Source: Paraburkholderia nodosa (GTDB taxonomy: Bacteria; Pseudomonadota; Gammaproteobacteria; Burkholderiales; Burkholderiaceae). Taken from it: DNA of 64,000 bases. A program made the translations under genes and the position numbers. The stretch spans positions 1 to 64,000 of the forward strand of contig NZ_MCNV01000019.1 of the NCBI RefSeq assembly GCF_001718195.1, read 5' to 3'. The notes under the pieces are model-generated. The model saw only the letters and a list, made by a program, of their open reading frames with translations, made no database searches and had not been told where the DNA came from. The first letter of the stretch is position 1, and each line of letters starts with the position of its first letter. Positions 33,997 through 43,440 of this stretch are shown here, piece by piece.

Positions 33997-34662
33997 ATGC
34001 CGCGCCGGGCGTTATCCCTACTGATCCGCAACGGCCAAGTCCACGTGAAAACTTCCCTTTCCGCCGAATCCCCGTTTGTCGGTGCCGACGCCGGCGCGCA
34101 GAAATACACGCGCGTTGCCGTGCTATTGCACTGGTTGATCGCGCTACTGATCCTCACGAACGTCGCCCTCGGCCTGACTGCCGCGCTGCTGCCCGACGGC
34201 GCGCTTTCGGACACCGCCATCCGCTTCGTGATCGATACGCACAAATCGATCGGCATTACCGTGCTCGGACTGGCCATCCTGCGCGTGCTGTGGCGTCTTA
34301 CGCATCGGCCGCCGGCGCTGCCCGCCGAATTTCCGGGCTGGGAGCGCGCGTCGGCCCACGCCGCGCACGTTGCGCTCTACGTGCTGATCTTCGCGATGCC
34401 GCTTTCCGGCTGGCTGCACGACTCCGCCTGGGTCGCCGCCGCCTCGCATCCGATGTATCTCTTCGGCCTCGTGCAATGGCCGCGCATCGGCTTCATCATG
34501 AATCTCGATGCGGCCACGAAGGAACAGTTGCACAGCCAGTTCGGTGCGCTGCACACGGCGTGCAGCTATGCGCTTTATGGCGTGCTCGCGCTGCATATTG
34601 CGGGCGCGCTCAAGCATCAATGGATCGACCGTCATTCGGTGCTGCGCCGGATGATGCCGTGA
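33997..34662 (+). CDS. Cytochrome b561
   Basis: This protein of about 221 residues has four membrane helices and haem-ligand histidines in VLLHWLIALL, DTHKSIG, HAAHVALY and LHIAGALKHQW. This is the di-haem b561 family that moves electrons between ubiquinol and periplasmic acceptors such as superoxide. The start is uncertain: ATG 33997 has only GGGA upstream, and GTG 34045 would give a tighter N-terminus. It lies 20 bases ahead of a glycosyltransferase gene and may share its transcript. Confidence 0.85.
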   Translation: MPRRALSLLIRNGQVHVKTSLSAESPFVGADAGAQKYTRVAVLLHWLIALLILTNVALGLTAALLPDGALSDTAIRFVIDTHKSIGITVLGLAILRVLWRLTHRPPALPAEFPGWERASAHAAHVALYVLIFAMPLSGWLHDSAWVAAASHPMYLFGLVQWPRIGFIMNLDAATKEQLHSQFGALHTACSYALYGVLALHIAGALKHQWIDRHSVLRRMMP

Positions 34663-34682
34663 GCAACAGGTAAGGGTACGAC

Positions 34683-36149
34683 TTGAAAAACACGCTTGAA
34701 GATGCGCTCGCACGCACGTCGCCGCGCCTCGTGCCGCCTCCCACGCCATTCGCGAGCATCGCCATCCACCTCGGTGTCATGGCGCTCTGGTTCGTGCTGT
34801 TCGCGCGCGCGTTCTTCCTGCAAGGCGTGGTCGCGTGGTCCACGGGCATTGCCTATGTCGTCTACGACACGGTGTTGCTGCTGTTCGTCGCCTGGAAGGC
34901 GCGCGTGCTGCTTGCGCCTGCGGCAGCACCCGCGGACGCAGGCGCGGCGAAGCTGCCGACGCTCGGCGTGATCGTCGCCGCGCACAACGAAGCGGCCGTG
35001 CTGCCGATCACGCTCGACGCGCTGTTCGCGCAAACCCGCGCGCCGCAGCAGATCTTAATTGCCGACGACGGCTCGACCGACGGCACGGCTGCCTTGCTCG
35101 CGCAGCGCTACGGCCTGGCCGACCCAGGCGTCGGCAAGCTGAGCGCGCCTTCGCCGCAGTATCCGAATCTGCGCTGGCTGAAGCTCGCGCACGGCGGCAA
35201 GGCGCGCGCGCTCAATGCGGCCTTGCTTGCGATCGCAACGGAAACGGTCATGACCGTGGACGCCGATACGCTGCTCGAACCCGACGCATGCGCTGAGATG
35301 GCGAGCGCGTTTGGCCGCGAGCCGGCCCTCGTCGCGGCGGCGGGCCTGCTCACGCCGGTTTGCGACCATACGTTGAGCGGCCGTTTTTTCCAGTGGTTCC
35401 AGACCTACGAGTACATCCGCAATTTCATCTCGCGCTTCGCGTGGATGCGCGCCGACAGCCTGCTGCTCATCTCGGGCGCGTTTGCGGGCTTTCGCCGCGA
35501 TGCGGTGATGGCCGTGGGCGGCTTCGATGCGGATTGTCTCGTGGAGGACTACGAACTGATTCACCGCTTGCGCCGTTATTCGGCGCGCAAGGGCCTGGGC
35601 TGGGATGTGCGTGTGCTGGGCACCGCCCGCGCGCGTACCGATGCGCCCGGTACGCTGACGACCTTCCTGCGTCAGCGCCGCCGCTGGTTCGCGGGCTTCC
35701 TGCAAACGCAGTACTGGTATCGCGACATGACGGGCAACCGCAAGTACGGCAAGCTCGGCCTCGTGATGCTGCCCGTGAAGGCGTTCGACACCGTGCAGCC
35801 CATTTATGGACTGACGGCGTTCGCGTTGTTGATCGCCTTTTTGTTCGACGGCCGCTTTACGATCGTGCTGCCGGTGCTGGGCGTAATCGTCGGCAAGATC
35901 GCGATCGACCTCGCGTTTCATTTGTACTCCGTACATCTTTACCGGCGCTGGAGCGGCGACCGCACGCACTCGAGTTTCGGCATGGCGTTTCTTGCCGCCA
36001 TCTTCGAGCCGTTTTCGTTCCAGTTGATGCGCCACGGAGGCGCGGCGCTCGGATGGCTGCATTTCCTGCTCGGGCGGCGCAAGTGGGGCGTGCAGAGCCG
36101 CACCGGGCTGGCGGCGGCGCGCAACCGCGAGAGCGCGACGTCTCAATGA
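34683..36149 (+). CDS. Membrane family 2 glycosyltransferase (PgaC/cellulose-synthase-like)
   Basis: This 488-residue processive-type glycosyltransferase has two N-terminal membrane segments (about 25-45, 55-80) and a GT-A domain. The domain carries IADDGST (126-132), TVDAD (191-195), the base LVEDYE (286-291) and QRRRW (331-335). More membrane segments follow at the C-terminus. The DDG, DxD, ED and QxxRW set indicates a polysaccharide-polymerising enzyme using a nucleotide sugar. The start is TTG with AAGGGT upstream. No partner deacetylase or export genes are nearby, so the polymer is unknown. Confidence 0.83.
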   Translation: MKNTLEDALARTSPRLVPPPTPFASIAIHLGVMALWFVLFARAFFLQGVVAWSTGIAYVVYDTVLLLFVAWKARVLLAPAAAPADAGAAKLPTLGVIVAAHNEAAVLPITLDALFAQTRAPQQILIADDGSTDGTAALLAQRYGLADPGVGKLSAPSPQYPNLRWLKLAHGGKARALNAALLAIATETVMTVDADTLLEPDACAEMASAFGREPALVAAAGLLTPVCDHTLSGRFFQWFQTYEYIRNFISRFAWMRADSLLLISGAFAGFRRDAVMAVGGFDADCLVEDYELIHRLRRYSARKGLGWDVRVLGTARARTDAPGTLTTFLRQRRRWFAGFLQTQYWYRDMTGNRKYGKLGLVMLPVKAFDTVQPIYGLTAFALLIAFLFDGRFTIVLPVLGVIVGKIAIDLAFHLYSVHLYRRWSGDRTHSSFGMAFLAAIFEPFSFQLMRHGGAALGWLHFLLGRRKWGVQSRTGLAAARNRESATSQ

Positions 36150-36239
36150 TCTGATTTCCGTGGCATTCGACTTGCTCCCAGGTTAAAAGGGCCGCGCCAC
36201 GCGCGCGGTTCCGGCCTTTAACCGGTCAGGGAGAATCAA

Positions 36240-36413
36240 ATGCATCGAATCAGCGTCCTCGCTTTACTATTGCCGCTCGCACTCTCAGGCTGCCTGTCGT
36301 TCAGCAGCAGCGATCCCAACCCGCCACCGCCGCGTACCGTCGTCGTGCCGCAGCAGCCGGCCACCGAGGCGCCGCCACCCCCGCCGGGTGCGGCTTGTGT
36401 TGCGCCTTGCTGA
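36240..36413 (+). CDS. Small proline-rich lipoprotein
   Basis: This 57-residue protein has a lipoprotein signal ending in the lipobox LSGC (Cys18), then SFSSSDPNPPPPRTVVVPQQ and a second Pro-rich run ending in VAPC. The ATG follows GGGAGA by seven bases. A short frame like this with a good ribosome site and lipobox is likely real. Similar small lipoproteins of unknown function occur in Burkholderiaceae. The Pro-rich part suggests an extended periplasmic tail. Confidence 0.7.
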   Translation: MHRISVLALLLPLALSGCLSFSSSDPNPPPPRTVVVPQQPATEAPPPPPGAACVAPC

Positions 36414-36418
36414 TCGAT

Positions 36419-37153
36419 TCACTGACCTGCGGCAGCGTTGTGCATTGCGCCGTCCGGCGCTTTCGCCTCCAGCGCGTGCCGCACTTCGCGCATCAGGCTG
36501 CCCGCGAACAGCACGTCCGGTACATCGTCGAGACCCGCCGAGCGCAACGCTCGCGCGGTCCACGTGTTGCAGGTATGCAAGGCATCGTAAGTCCCTGACG
36601 CCGCGAAATAGACGCTGCCCGTATAGGGTCCGTCGGCGAGGCGGCGCGGCGCGCCATCCGCGTCGGTTTCCAGCGAAGTGCGCAGATAGCGCTGAACGCT
36701 GGCAAGTCCGGCGTCGCCCACCGGCACCTCCACGACGTTCTGCGGGCCGAAGGCCGCCTCCGGGGCCGCGCGCAGTACTGTCATCAGAACGGTAGCCTGG
36801 CTCGGTATGAGTGCGCCGATCATCGTCAGCGGATCGTGGCGGCGTTCCACCACGAACTGTCTCTCTCCAAAGCCGAAACACAGGACGGTTGCGTCGTCGA
36901 AGCCGCGCGCGAGTGTGTCGACCCAGGCATCGGCGTCGCGCACCCGCAGGCAGATATCGGTGTGCCAGTCGCGCTGCACGACGGCAACAGACGTGCGCGT
37001 TGGGCCGTCGCCGGCCGCCGGTTCGAGCGCGGCAGGCAAGGGACCGGCCATGTTCGTACATGCGCCGAGTGCGAGCGCGGGCACGATTGCGCAAAGCGCT
37101 TGCCACGCAGCAATTTTCGTACGACGCTCGTTCACGCAGGTCGCTTCGGTCAT
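36419..37153 (-). CDS. DUF2459/TIGR02117 family lipoprotein
   Basis: This 244-residue protein has a lipoprotein signal (hydrophobic core ending in ALGAC, Cys32) and family motifs VVQRDWHTDICL (about 58-69) and HTCNTWTARALRSAG. The WHTD histidine and the cysteine before NTW recall a papain-like Cys/His arrangement, but the family has no proven activity. Its stop is five bases from the stop of the small lipoprotein on the other strand. It is divergent from the Anbu cluster. Confidence 0.75.
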   Translation of the reverse strand: MTEATCVNERRTKIAAWQALCAIVPALALGACTNMAGPLPAALEPAAGDGPTRTSVAVVQRDWHTDICLRVRDADAWVDTLARGFDDATVLCFGFGERQFVVERRHDPLTMIGALIPSQATVLMTVLRAAPEAAFGPQNVVEVPVGDAGLASVQRYLRTSLETDADGAPRRLADGPYTGSVYFAASGTYDALHTCNTWTARALRSAGLDDVPDVLFAGSLMREVRHALEAKAPDGAMHNAAAGQ

Positions 37154-37444
37154 TGGAACTCAAGGCCCTCCAGTTGCGTGCCGCGTCTGCATATAGCGTG
37201 CCGCGCGAGCGCATTGCACCACCTTGAAGCGCAAAATCGGCGCCGCATTGGCATGCCCCGTTTCGACGCCGCCGAACCGCCCCGCGTTGCACCAATCGAG
37301 CGCATGAAACGCGCTCCAGGGCCGATGGCATACGCCTTGCTTTTTCCTGTACCGCAGCGCGCAACGCATCGTCTCGCCTCATTCATGAGACGAAACGCGG
37401 CGGCGCCCGCTGACCGAGTTGCACTCACGCGCGAGAACGAACCG

Positions 37445-38851
37445 ATGCAAGTCCATGACGAAATGCGCGACGAGGGCGCGGTGCGCCCGCACTACGAACG
37501 CTTCCAGCAGTGGCTGGAGAGGCAGACTGGCGAGACGATGGCGCGCAAGCGCGCCGAGGCGGACCTGTTGTTCAGGCGGGTCGGCATCACGTTCGCGGTG
37601 AACGGCGACCTCTCCGGCACCGAACGGCTCATTCCCTTCGACCTCATTCCACGCATCATTCCCGCAGACGAATGGGTTCTGCTCGAGCGCGGACTGCGCC
37701 AGCGCGTGCAGGCGCTAAATCTGTTCCTGCACGACGTCTATCACGAGCGCAACATCGTGCGCGCCGGCGTGATTCCGGCCGAGCAGGTCTACACCAATGC
37801 GCAGTACCGGCCGGAGATGCAGGGCATCGACCTGCCGCTGGGCGTGTATGCGCATATCGCGGGCATCGACATCGTGCGCGATGGGCGCGACGGCGCGTTC
37901 TACGTGCTCGAAGACAATTTGCGCGTGCCCTCCGGCGTCTCGTACATGCTCGAGAACCGCAAGATGATGATGCGGCTCTTTCCTGAGTTGTTCGTTCAGC
38001 ACAAGGTGGCGCCGGTCGCGCATTATCCCGATCTTCTGCTCGATACGCTGCGCTCGGTGGCTCCCGAAGGCGTGGACGATCCGACCGTCGTGCTGCTCAC
38101 GCCCGGCATGTACAACTCCGCGTATTTCGAGCATACGTTTCTCGCGCAGCAAATGGGCGTCGAGCTGGTGGAGGGCAAGGATCTATTCGTAGAGGATAAC
38201 TACGTATTCATGCGCACGACGCAAGGGCCGCGTCGCGTAGACGTGATCTACCGGCGTGTGGACGACGATTTTCTCGATCCCCTGGCGTTTCGCCCCGACT
38301 CCGCGCTCGGCGTGCCGGGGCTGCTCACGGCCTACCGCGCGGGCCGCGTCGTACTCGCCAATGCGATGGGCACGGGCGTGGCAGACGACAAGTCGATCTA
38401 TCCGTATGTGCCCGACATGATCGAGTTCTATCTCGGCGAAAAGCCGATCCTGAAGAACGTGCCGACGTGGCAATGCCGCCGGCCCGACGATCTCGCCTGG
38501 ACGCTCGAACATCTGCCGGATCTCGTCGTGAAAGAGGTGCACGGCGCCGGCGGCTACGGCATGCTGGTCGGTCCCGCTGCCACGCGCGAGGAAATCGAGG
38601 CGTTTCGCACCCGGCTGCTTGCGCGGCCTGGCAATTACATCGCGCAGCCCACGCTGTCGCTCTCCGCTTGCCCAACCTTCGTCGAAGCGGGCATCGCGCC
38701 GCGCCATATCGATTTGCGGCCCTTCGTGCTCTCCGGCAAGACGATCCAGATGGCGGCCGGCGGTCTCACGCGCGTGGCGCTCAAGGAGGGCTCGCTCGTC
38801 GTCAACTCGTCGCAGGGCGGCGGGACCAAGGACACATGGGTGCTCGAATGA
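37445..38851 (+). CDS. Circularly permuted ATP-grasp protein of the Anbu cluster
   Basis: This protein of about 468 residues belongs to the circularly permuted ATP-grasp family (formerly DUF404/DUF407). Motifs include YVLEDNLRVPSGVSYMLENR (about 157-176), VVKEVHGAGGYGMLVGP and HIDLRPFVLSGKTIQM. The last two resemble the ATP-grasp lysine loop and metal-binding arm. Such enzymes ligate amines or amino acids to carboxylates, and in this cluster they are proposed to make a peptide. The start is uncertain: the ATG at 37445 has weak ribosome-site support, and an ATG at 37385 is an alternative. Confidence 0.85.
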   Translation: MQVHDEMRDEGAVRPHYERFQQWLERQTGETMARKRAEADLLFRRVGITFAVNGDLSGTERLIPFDLIPRIIPADEWVLLERGLRQRVQALNLFLHDVYHERNIVRAGVIPAEQVYTNAQYRPEMQGIDLPLGVYAHIAGIDIVRDGRDGAFYVLEDNLRVPSGVSYMLENRKMMMRLFPELFVQHKVAPVAHYPDLLLDTLRSVAPEGVDDPTVVLLTPGMYNSAYFEHTFLAQQMGVELVEGKDLFVEDNYVFMRTTQGPRRVDVIYRRVDDDFLDPLAFRPDSALGVPGLLTAYRAGRVVLANAMGTGVADDKSIYPYVPDMIEFYLGEKPILKNVPTWQCRRPDDLAWTLEHLPDLVVKEVHGAGGYGMLVGPAATREEIEAFRTRLLARPGNYIAQPTLSLSACPTFVEAGIAPRHIDLRPFVLSGKTIQMAAGGLTRVALKEGSLVVNSSQGGGTKDTWVLE

Positions 38852-38891
38852 TTCCACTGGCCCTACCACACGCACACCAAGAGGTTCGACC

Positions 38892-39845
38892 ATGCTGAGC
38901 CGCACCGCCGATCATCTGTTCTGGATGGCCCGCTACATGGAGCGCGCGGAGAATACCGCGCGCATGCTGGACATCAATCTGAAGGCGCTCCTGCTGCCCG
39001 GCAGCGCGGACGCCGAGGCGCGCACGCATCGCGCGATGCTGCGGATCTCGGAACTGGAGCCCGCCTTCGATGCGCGACACGAGGAAACGACCAGCAGCAA
39101 CGTGCTCAAATTTCTCGTCGCGGACCCAACGAACCCGTCGAGCATCTACTCGTGCCTGCAGGCGACGCGCGAGAACGCGCGCGCGGTGCGCGGCACGCTC
39201 ACCACGGAATGGTGGGAAACAATCAACGACACGTGGTTGCAATTCGTCGAGCTGTTGCGCGGCGGTGAGCTGGAAGCGCGTCCCGATGCGCTGTTCGAGT
39301 GGGTGAAGTTCCGCTCGCATCTGTCGCGCGGCGTGCGCCTTGGCACGGCGCTGCAGGACGACGCGCTCTTCTTCACGCAGCTCGGCACATTCCTCGAGCG
39401 CGCGGACAACACGGCCCGCATTCTCGACGTGCGTTTCGTCGACGTGGAAAACGCCGACTCGCGCTCGGCCGCGCGTCAGCTCGAGGACTTCTACTACTGG
39501 ACCTCGATTCTCGGCTCGGTTTCCGCGCTCGAAATCTATCGCAAGGTTTACCGCGACGTGGTGACGCCCGCGCGCGTGGTGGAGCTGCTCATCCTCAACC
39601 AGCAAATGCCGCGCTCGCTGCTGGCGTCGCTGGATGGCGTCTGCACGAATCTCGCGATGCTGCGCACCGATGGCTCTCGCGAAGTGGAGCGTACTGCGGG
39701 CAAGCTGCGCGCCGAGCTGCTTTATGCGGACCTGCGGCAGATCTTCTCCCTTGGCGTGCATACGTTTCTTACGCAGTTTCTCGCGCGCGTGTACGAGCTG
39801 GGCAATCAGGTGGCGCGCACCTATCTGATGTTGCCGGTCGGTTAG
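38892..39845 (+). CDS. Alpha-E domain protein of the Anbu cluster
   Basis: This 317-residue all-helical protein has the alpha-E family start MLSRTADHLFWMARYMERAE and later FLERADNTARILDVRF, a repeat of the same helix motif. The twice-repeated ERA(E/D)NTAR suggests internal duplication. The family has no proven activity. It always travels with the permuted ATP-grasp gene, sometimes fused to it. It follows that gene by 40 bases and precedes the transglutaminase gene by 52. Confidence 0.85.
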   Translation: MLSRTADHLFWMARYMERAENTARMLDINLKALLLPGSADAEARTHRAMLRISELEPAFDARHEETTSSNVLKFLVADPTNPSSIYSCLQATRENARAVRGTLTTEWWETINDTWLQFVELLRGGELEARPDALFEWVKFRSHLSRGVRLGTALQDDALFFTQLGTFLERADNTARILDVRFVDVENADSRSAARQLEDFYYWTSILGSVSALEIYRKVYRDVVTPARVVELLILNQQMPRSLLASLDGVCTNLAMLRTDGSREVERTAGKLRAELLYADLRQIFSLGVHTFLTQFLARVYELGNQVARTYLMLPVG

Positions 39846-39897
39846 CGCGATCCCGCGCTCATCGAACTCCCAATCGCCTCGATGGAGGATTGACGTC

Positions 39898-40698
39898 ATG
39901 CAACTCGCGGTCCGGCACGACACGGTGTACCGCTACGAAGCGCCCGTGCATTATTCGATCCAGCAGTTGCGGCTGTCGCCGCTCACCACGCCCACGCAGA
40001 TTGTCAAGCAATGGCAGGTCGAAGCGCCGGGCAAGCTCGATGCGTGCCGCGACGCCTACGGCAACGCGCTGATGACGCTGGTGCTCACGCGTCCGCACAA
40101 GGAAATTCGTCTGCGCGTGCGCGGCGAAGTCGAGACCGTGGCATTGCCCGATGGCCGGCTGCCCGAAGGCGAGGGCATGGTGCCGATGCACCATTTCACT
40201 TCGCCGACACGCCTCACCGAAGCCGACGAGGCACTCACGGAATTCGCGTTTAGCCTGCCGTCGCTGGACGACACCGCGGCCGTACTCGACGCGGCGTCGC
40301 GCATCACGGAGCGCGTGCGCTACGAATCCGGCGTCACGGATGTGACACACACCGCGGCGGACGCGCTGGCGCTCGGCCGTGGTGTGTGTCAGGACCATGC
40401 GCATGTGATGCTGGCGGTTTGCCGCGCGCGCGGCGTACCGGCGCGTTACGTGAGCGGATATATCGACCCCGGCGACGTGCCCGAAATGGCGAGCCATGCA
40501 TGGGTCGACGTGTGGCTCGACAACGGCTGGGTGACGGTGGACGTCACGCACGCATGTTTCGCAAGCGAAAAATATTGCCGGATCGCGGTGGGGCGCGACT
40601 ATGACGCAGCCGCGCCGGTTCGCGGCCGCCGCGTGGGCGGCGCCGGTGAAACGCTCGATGTCAGCGTGCACGTGAGCGCGCAACAGTCGCAGCAATAG
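39898..40698 (+). CDS. Transglutaminase-like cysteine protease of the Anbu cluster
   Basis: This 266-residue protein has an N-terminal beta domain (about 1-110, Bact_transglu_N) and a transglutaminase core. The catalytic triad is Cys in GRGVCQDHAH, His in MASHAWVD and Asp in VTVDVTHAC. The core is probably a peptidase or amide-transfer enzyme acting in the cytoplasm, since no signal peptide is present. GGAGG precedes the start at 39898. It is the third gene of the cluster. Confidence 0.88.
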   Translation: MQLAVRHDTVYRYEAPVHYSIQQLRLSPLTTPTQIVKQWQVEAPGKLDACRDAYGNALMTLVLTRPHKEIRLRVRGEVETVALPDGRLPEGEGMVPMHHFTSPTRLTEADEALTEFAFSLPSLDDTAAVLDAASRITERVRYESGVTDVTHTAADALALGRGVCQDHAHVMLAVCRARGVPARYVSGYIDPGDVPEMASHAWVDVWLDNGWVTVDVTHACFASEKYCRIAVGRDYDAAAPVRGRRVGGAGETLDVSVHVSAQQSQQ

Positions 40699-40741
40699 TT
40701 TTGCCGCTATAACAAAAAGAGCGGCGAGGTCAGGGAGGCGC

Positions 40742-41623
40742 ATGACGTACTGTGTGGCAATGGCAGTGGATGAGGGGATCGTGTTTCTCGCGGACACGCG
40801 CACGAATGCGGGTGTCGATCACGTCAGCACGTCGCGCAAGATGGCCGTGTTCGAAGAGCCCGGCGAGCGTGTGCTCGTGCTGCTCGTCGCGGGCAATCTG
40901 GCCATCACGCAGGCGACGCTGCAGGTGCTGACCGAGCCGCAGGACGCGGGGCGCGCCACGCTCTGGAACGCGCCTTCCATGGTCGAGGCTGCGCGCGTGG
41001 TGGGCGAAGCCGTACGCGAGGTGCACCGGCGCGACGCGGAAGCGCTCAAGACTTTCAACGTCGACTTCAACTGCAGTTTCATTCTCGGCGGCCAGATCGG
41101 CGGCCATGCCATGCGGCTGTTCCAGATCTACGCGGCCGGCAATTTCATCGAGACGTCGAGCGTCAATCCGTATTTCCAGATCGGCGAATCGAAGTACGGC
41201 AAGCCGATCATCGACCGCGTGCTGACACCGGACACGCCGCTCGACGAGGCCGCGAAGTGCGCGCTCATCTCCATGGACTCGACACTGCGCTCGAACCTCT
41301 CGGTCGGCCTGCCGCTCGACCTGCTCGTGTACGAGCGCGACGCGCTCCGTGTCACGCGATACGCGGCGCTCGACCAGTCGAATGCGTATTTCCAGATGAT
41401 CCATTCGACGTGGGGCGAGCGGCTGCGCCAGGTCTTCGGTGAGATTCCCGATCCGCTCTGGACCGACGAAGGCGATGTGCCGCGCCGCGAGCGCACGACG
41501 TTGCCCAGCGCCCCGCGCGCCGCGCATGAGGGGCACGCGAGCGAACCGCGTCCCGCACAAACGCTCGCGCAAGCCCAGCCGCAAGGCGCCGCAAGCGCGC
41601 CGCGTATGCCGCGCGACGGTTAA
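40742..41623 (+). CDS. Anbu, proteasome-related protease
   Basis: This 293-residue protein begins MTYCVAMAVDEGIVFLADTR. The N-terminal Thr2 would be the nucleophile after Met removal, and Asp18 and Lys33-like residues match the Ntn-hydrolase site of the 20S beta/HslV family. The DTRTNAGVD and SFILGGQIGG segments are Anbu-typical. Anbu forms open helical or ring assemblies. About 50 residues at the C-terminus (from GEIPDPLW on) are Ala/Pro/Arg-rich and go beyond the usual 240-250 residues. The gene lies 43 bases after the transglutaminase gene, in the classical four-gene order. Confidence 0.88.
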   Translation: MTYCVAMAVDEGIVFLADTRTNAGVDHVSTSRKMAVFEEPGERVLVLLVAGNLAITQATLQVLTEPQDAGRATLWNAPSMVEAARVVGEAVREVHRRDAEALKTFNVDFNCSFILGGQIGGHAMRLFQIYAAGNFIETSSVNPYFQIGESKYGKPIIDRVLTPDTPLDEAAKCALISMDSTLRSNLSVGLPLDLLVYERDALRVTRYAALDQSNAYFQMIHSTWGERLRQVFGEIPDPLWTDEGDVPRRERTTLPSAPRAAHEGHASEPRPAQTLAQAQPQGAASAPRMPRDG

Positions 41624-41742
41624 AAGGGCGGCTCGAGCGCGCTTCCTTTTTGCCTGGCCAACTGCGGAACCGGTATCCTGCTGCGTAATATTCGCGGTAC
41701 GCCGCGCGCAATGCGCGTCCCCTCGACACTGGAGGCAGGCTG

Positions 41743-43440
41743 ATGAAGCAGAACGACGAACCCAGGAACGGGCGTCCCGAAGAACCTTCCATTCCCGCCG
41801 GTCCGGACGATCCCGCGCGCCGCCGTGTGCTCGGCGGGCTGGCGGCGGTTGGCGTGGGCCTCGCGCTGGGCGGCTGCGAGACGCCGGCGCAGAGTGCGGC
41901 GGGCGCGCCGCGCAGCGCTGCCGACGCGCGCGTCGATGCCGCGTTGCGCGACCAGGTGCGCCAGATCGTCGTGATCTACGCCGAGAATCGCAGCTTCGTC
42001 AATCTGTACGGCAACTATCCCGGCGTGCAGACGCCGCTCGCGAATGTGAGCGCCGAGCGCTACGCGCAGCTCGATCGCGACGGCAAGACCCCGTTGCCGC
42101 AGTTGCCGAAGATCTGGGGCGGCCTCGTGCCCCAGGCGCAGGAGCTGGATGGCAAGCGCTACATGATCGCGGAGCATCAGATCACGGGTCTGTCCAACCG
42201 TCCGTTCCGGATTGTGGATACGCACGGCAATCCGTTGCCGAACGGCATCATCACGCGCGACCTGATCCATCGCTTCTATCAGAACCAGATGCAGATCAAT
42301 GCGGGGCGCAACGACCAGTTCGCCGCGTGGGGCGACTCGGGCGGCCTCGTCATGGGCTTCTACGAGAACTCCGCGCAGACGCTGCGGCTCTGGAATATCG
42401 CGCAGCAGTACACGCTCTGCGACAACTTCTTCATGGCCGCGTTCGGCGGCTCGTGGCTCAACCACATCTTCCTGATCTCCGCGCAGGTGCCGCAATACGC
42501 CGATATCCAGACGAGCGCCGCCAGGCATCTCGCCTCCGTCGTGGAGGGCGACGATCCCACCGGTACGCGCCTGAAGGTCGCGCCGAACTCGCCGGCCTCG
42601 GCGCTCGACGGGCCGCCGAAGTTCGTGAACGACGGCCTCTTCACGCCCGACGGCTACGCCGTCAACACGATGGCGCCGCCGTATCAGCCGAGCAACGTGC
42701 GCCCGTCGGAAGACGGCAACCCGGCGCTCGCCGATCCGGCCAATCCGCGCGTGCTGCGCCCGCAGACGTACGCGACGATCGGCGACCGGCTATCGGCGAA
42801 GGGCGTCGACTGGGCCTGGTACAGCGGCGCCTGGCAGTTTGCGCTGGACCATCAGGACACGGGCGCGGTGCCCGACTTCCAGTATCACCACCAGCCGTTC
42901 AACTACTTTGCCAACTTCGCGCCGGGCACGTCCGCACGCGCGCGCCACCTGCGCGATGCGGGCCTCGGCGACGATCCGTCGACCAACCGTCTGCTCGCGG
43001 ATATCGACGCAGGGCGCTTGCCTGCCGTGACGTTCTACAAGCCGCAGGGCAACCTGAACATGCACGCCGGCTATGCGGACGTCGAGTCGGGCGACCGCCA
43101 CATCACGACCGTGATCGAGCACATCCAGCGCGGCCCGCAATGGGCGAACACGATGATCGTCGTGACGCACGACGAGAACGGCGGCTGGTGGGACCCGGTC
43201 GTGCCGCCCTTGGGCGACCGCTGGGGTCCGGGCTCGCGCATCCCGGCGCTCGTGATCGCGCCGTTCGCGAAGAAGGGCTATGTCGATCACACGTTCTACG
43301 ACACGGTCTCGATCCTGCGCTTCATCAGCCGCGTGCATGGCCTCGCGCCGCTCGACGGCGTGGCCGCGCGCGATCAGACGTTCCTCTCGCGGGAGCAGAC
43401 TCCGCCCGGCGATCTCACGGCGGCACTCGATCTGGCCTGA
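41743..43440 (+). CDS. Tat-exported phosphoesterase (acid phosphatase/phospholipase C family)
   Basis: This 565-residue protein has a twin-arginine signal (RRRVLGGLAAVGVGLALGGC, residues 27-46) with a lipobox-like LGGC. The phosphoesterase domain of the AcpA/PlcN family follows. Metal-site segments include VVIYAENRSFVNLYG, VTHDENGGWWDPVVPP and YVDHTFYDTVSILRFI. The ENRSF and DENGGWWD motifs are where this family binds metal and phosphate. It lacks the long C-terminal repeats of phospholipase C proteins, so a phosphatase is more likely. GGAGG lies ahead of the start. Confidence 0.82.
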   Translation: MKQNDEPRNGRPEEPSIPAGPDDPARRRVLGGLAAVGVGLALGGCETPAQSAAGAPRSAADARVDAALRDQVRQIVVIYAENRSFVNLYGNYPGVQTPLANVSAERYAQLDRDGKTPLPQLPKIWGGLVPQAQELDGKRYMIAEHQITGLSNRPFRIVDTHGNPLPNGIITRDLIHRFYQNQMQINAGRNDQFAAWGDSGGLVMGFYENSAQTLRLWNIAQQYTLCDNFFMAAFGGSWLNHIFLISAQVPQYADIQTSAARHLASVVEGDDPTGTRLKVAPNSPASALDGPPKFVNDGLFTPDGYAVNTMAPPYQPSNVRPSEDGNPALADPANPRVLRPQTYATIGDRLSAKGVDWAWYSGAWQFALDHQDTGAVPDFQYHHQPFNYFANFAPGTSARARHLRDAGLGDDPSTNRLLADIDAGRLPAVTFYKPQGNLNMHAGYADVESGDRHITTVIEHIQRGPQWANTMIVVTHDENGGWWDPVVPPLGDRWGPGSRIPALVIAPFAKKGYVDHTFYDTVSILRFISRVHGLAPLDGVAARDQTFLSREQTPPGDLTAALDLA

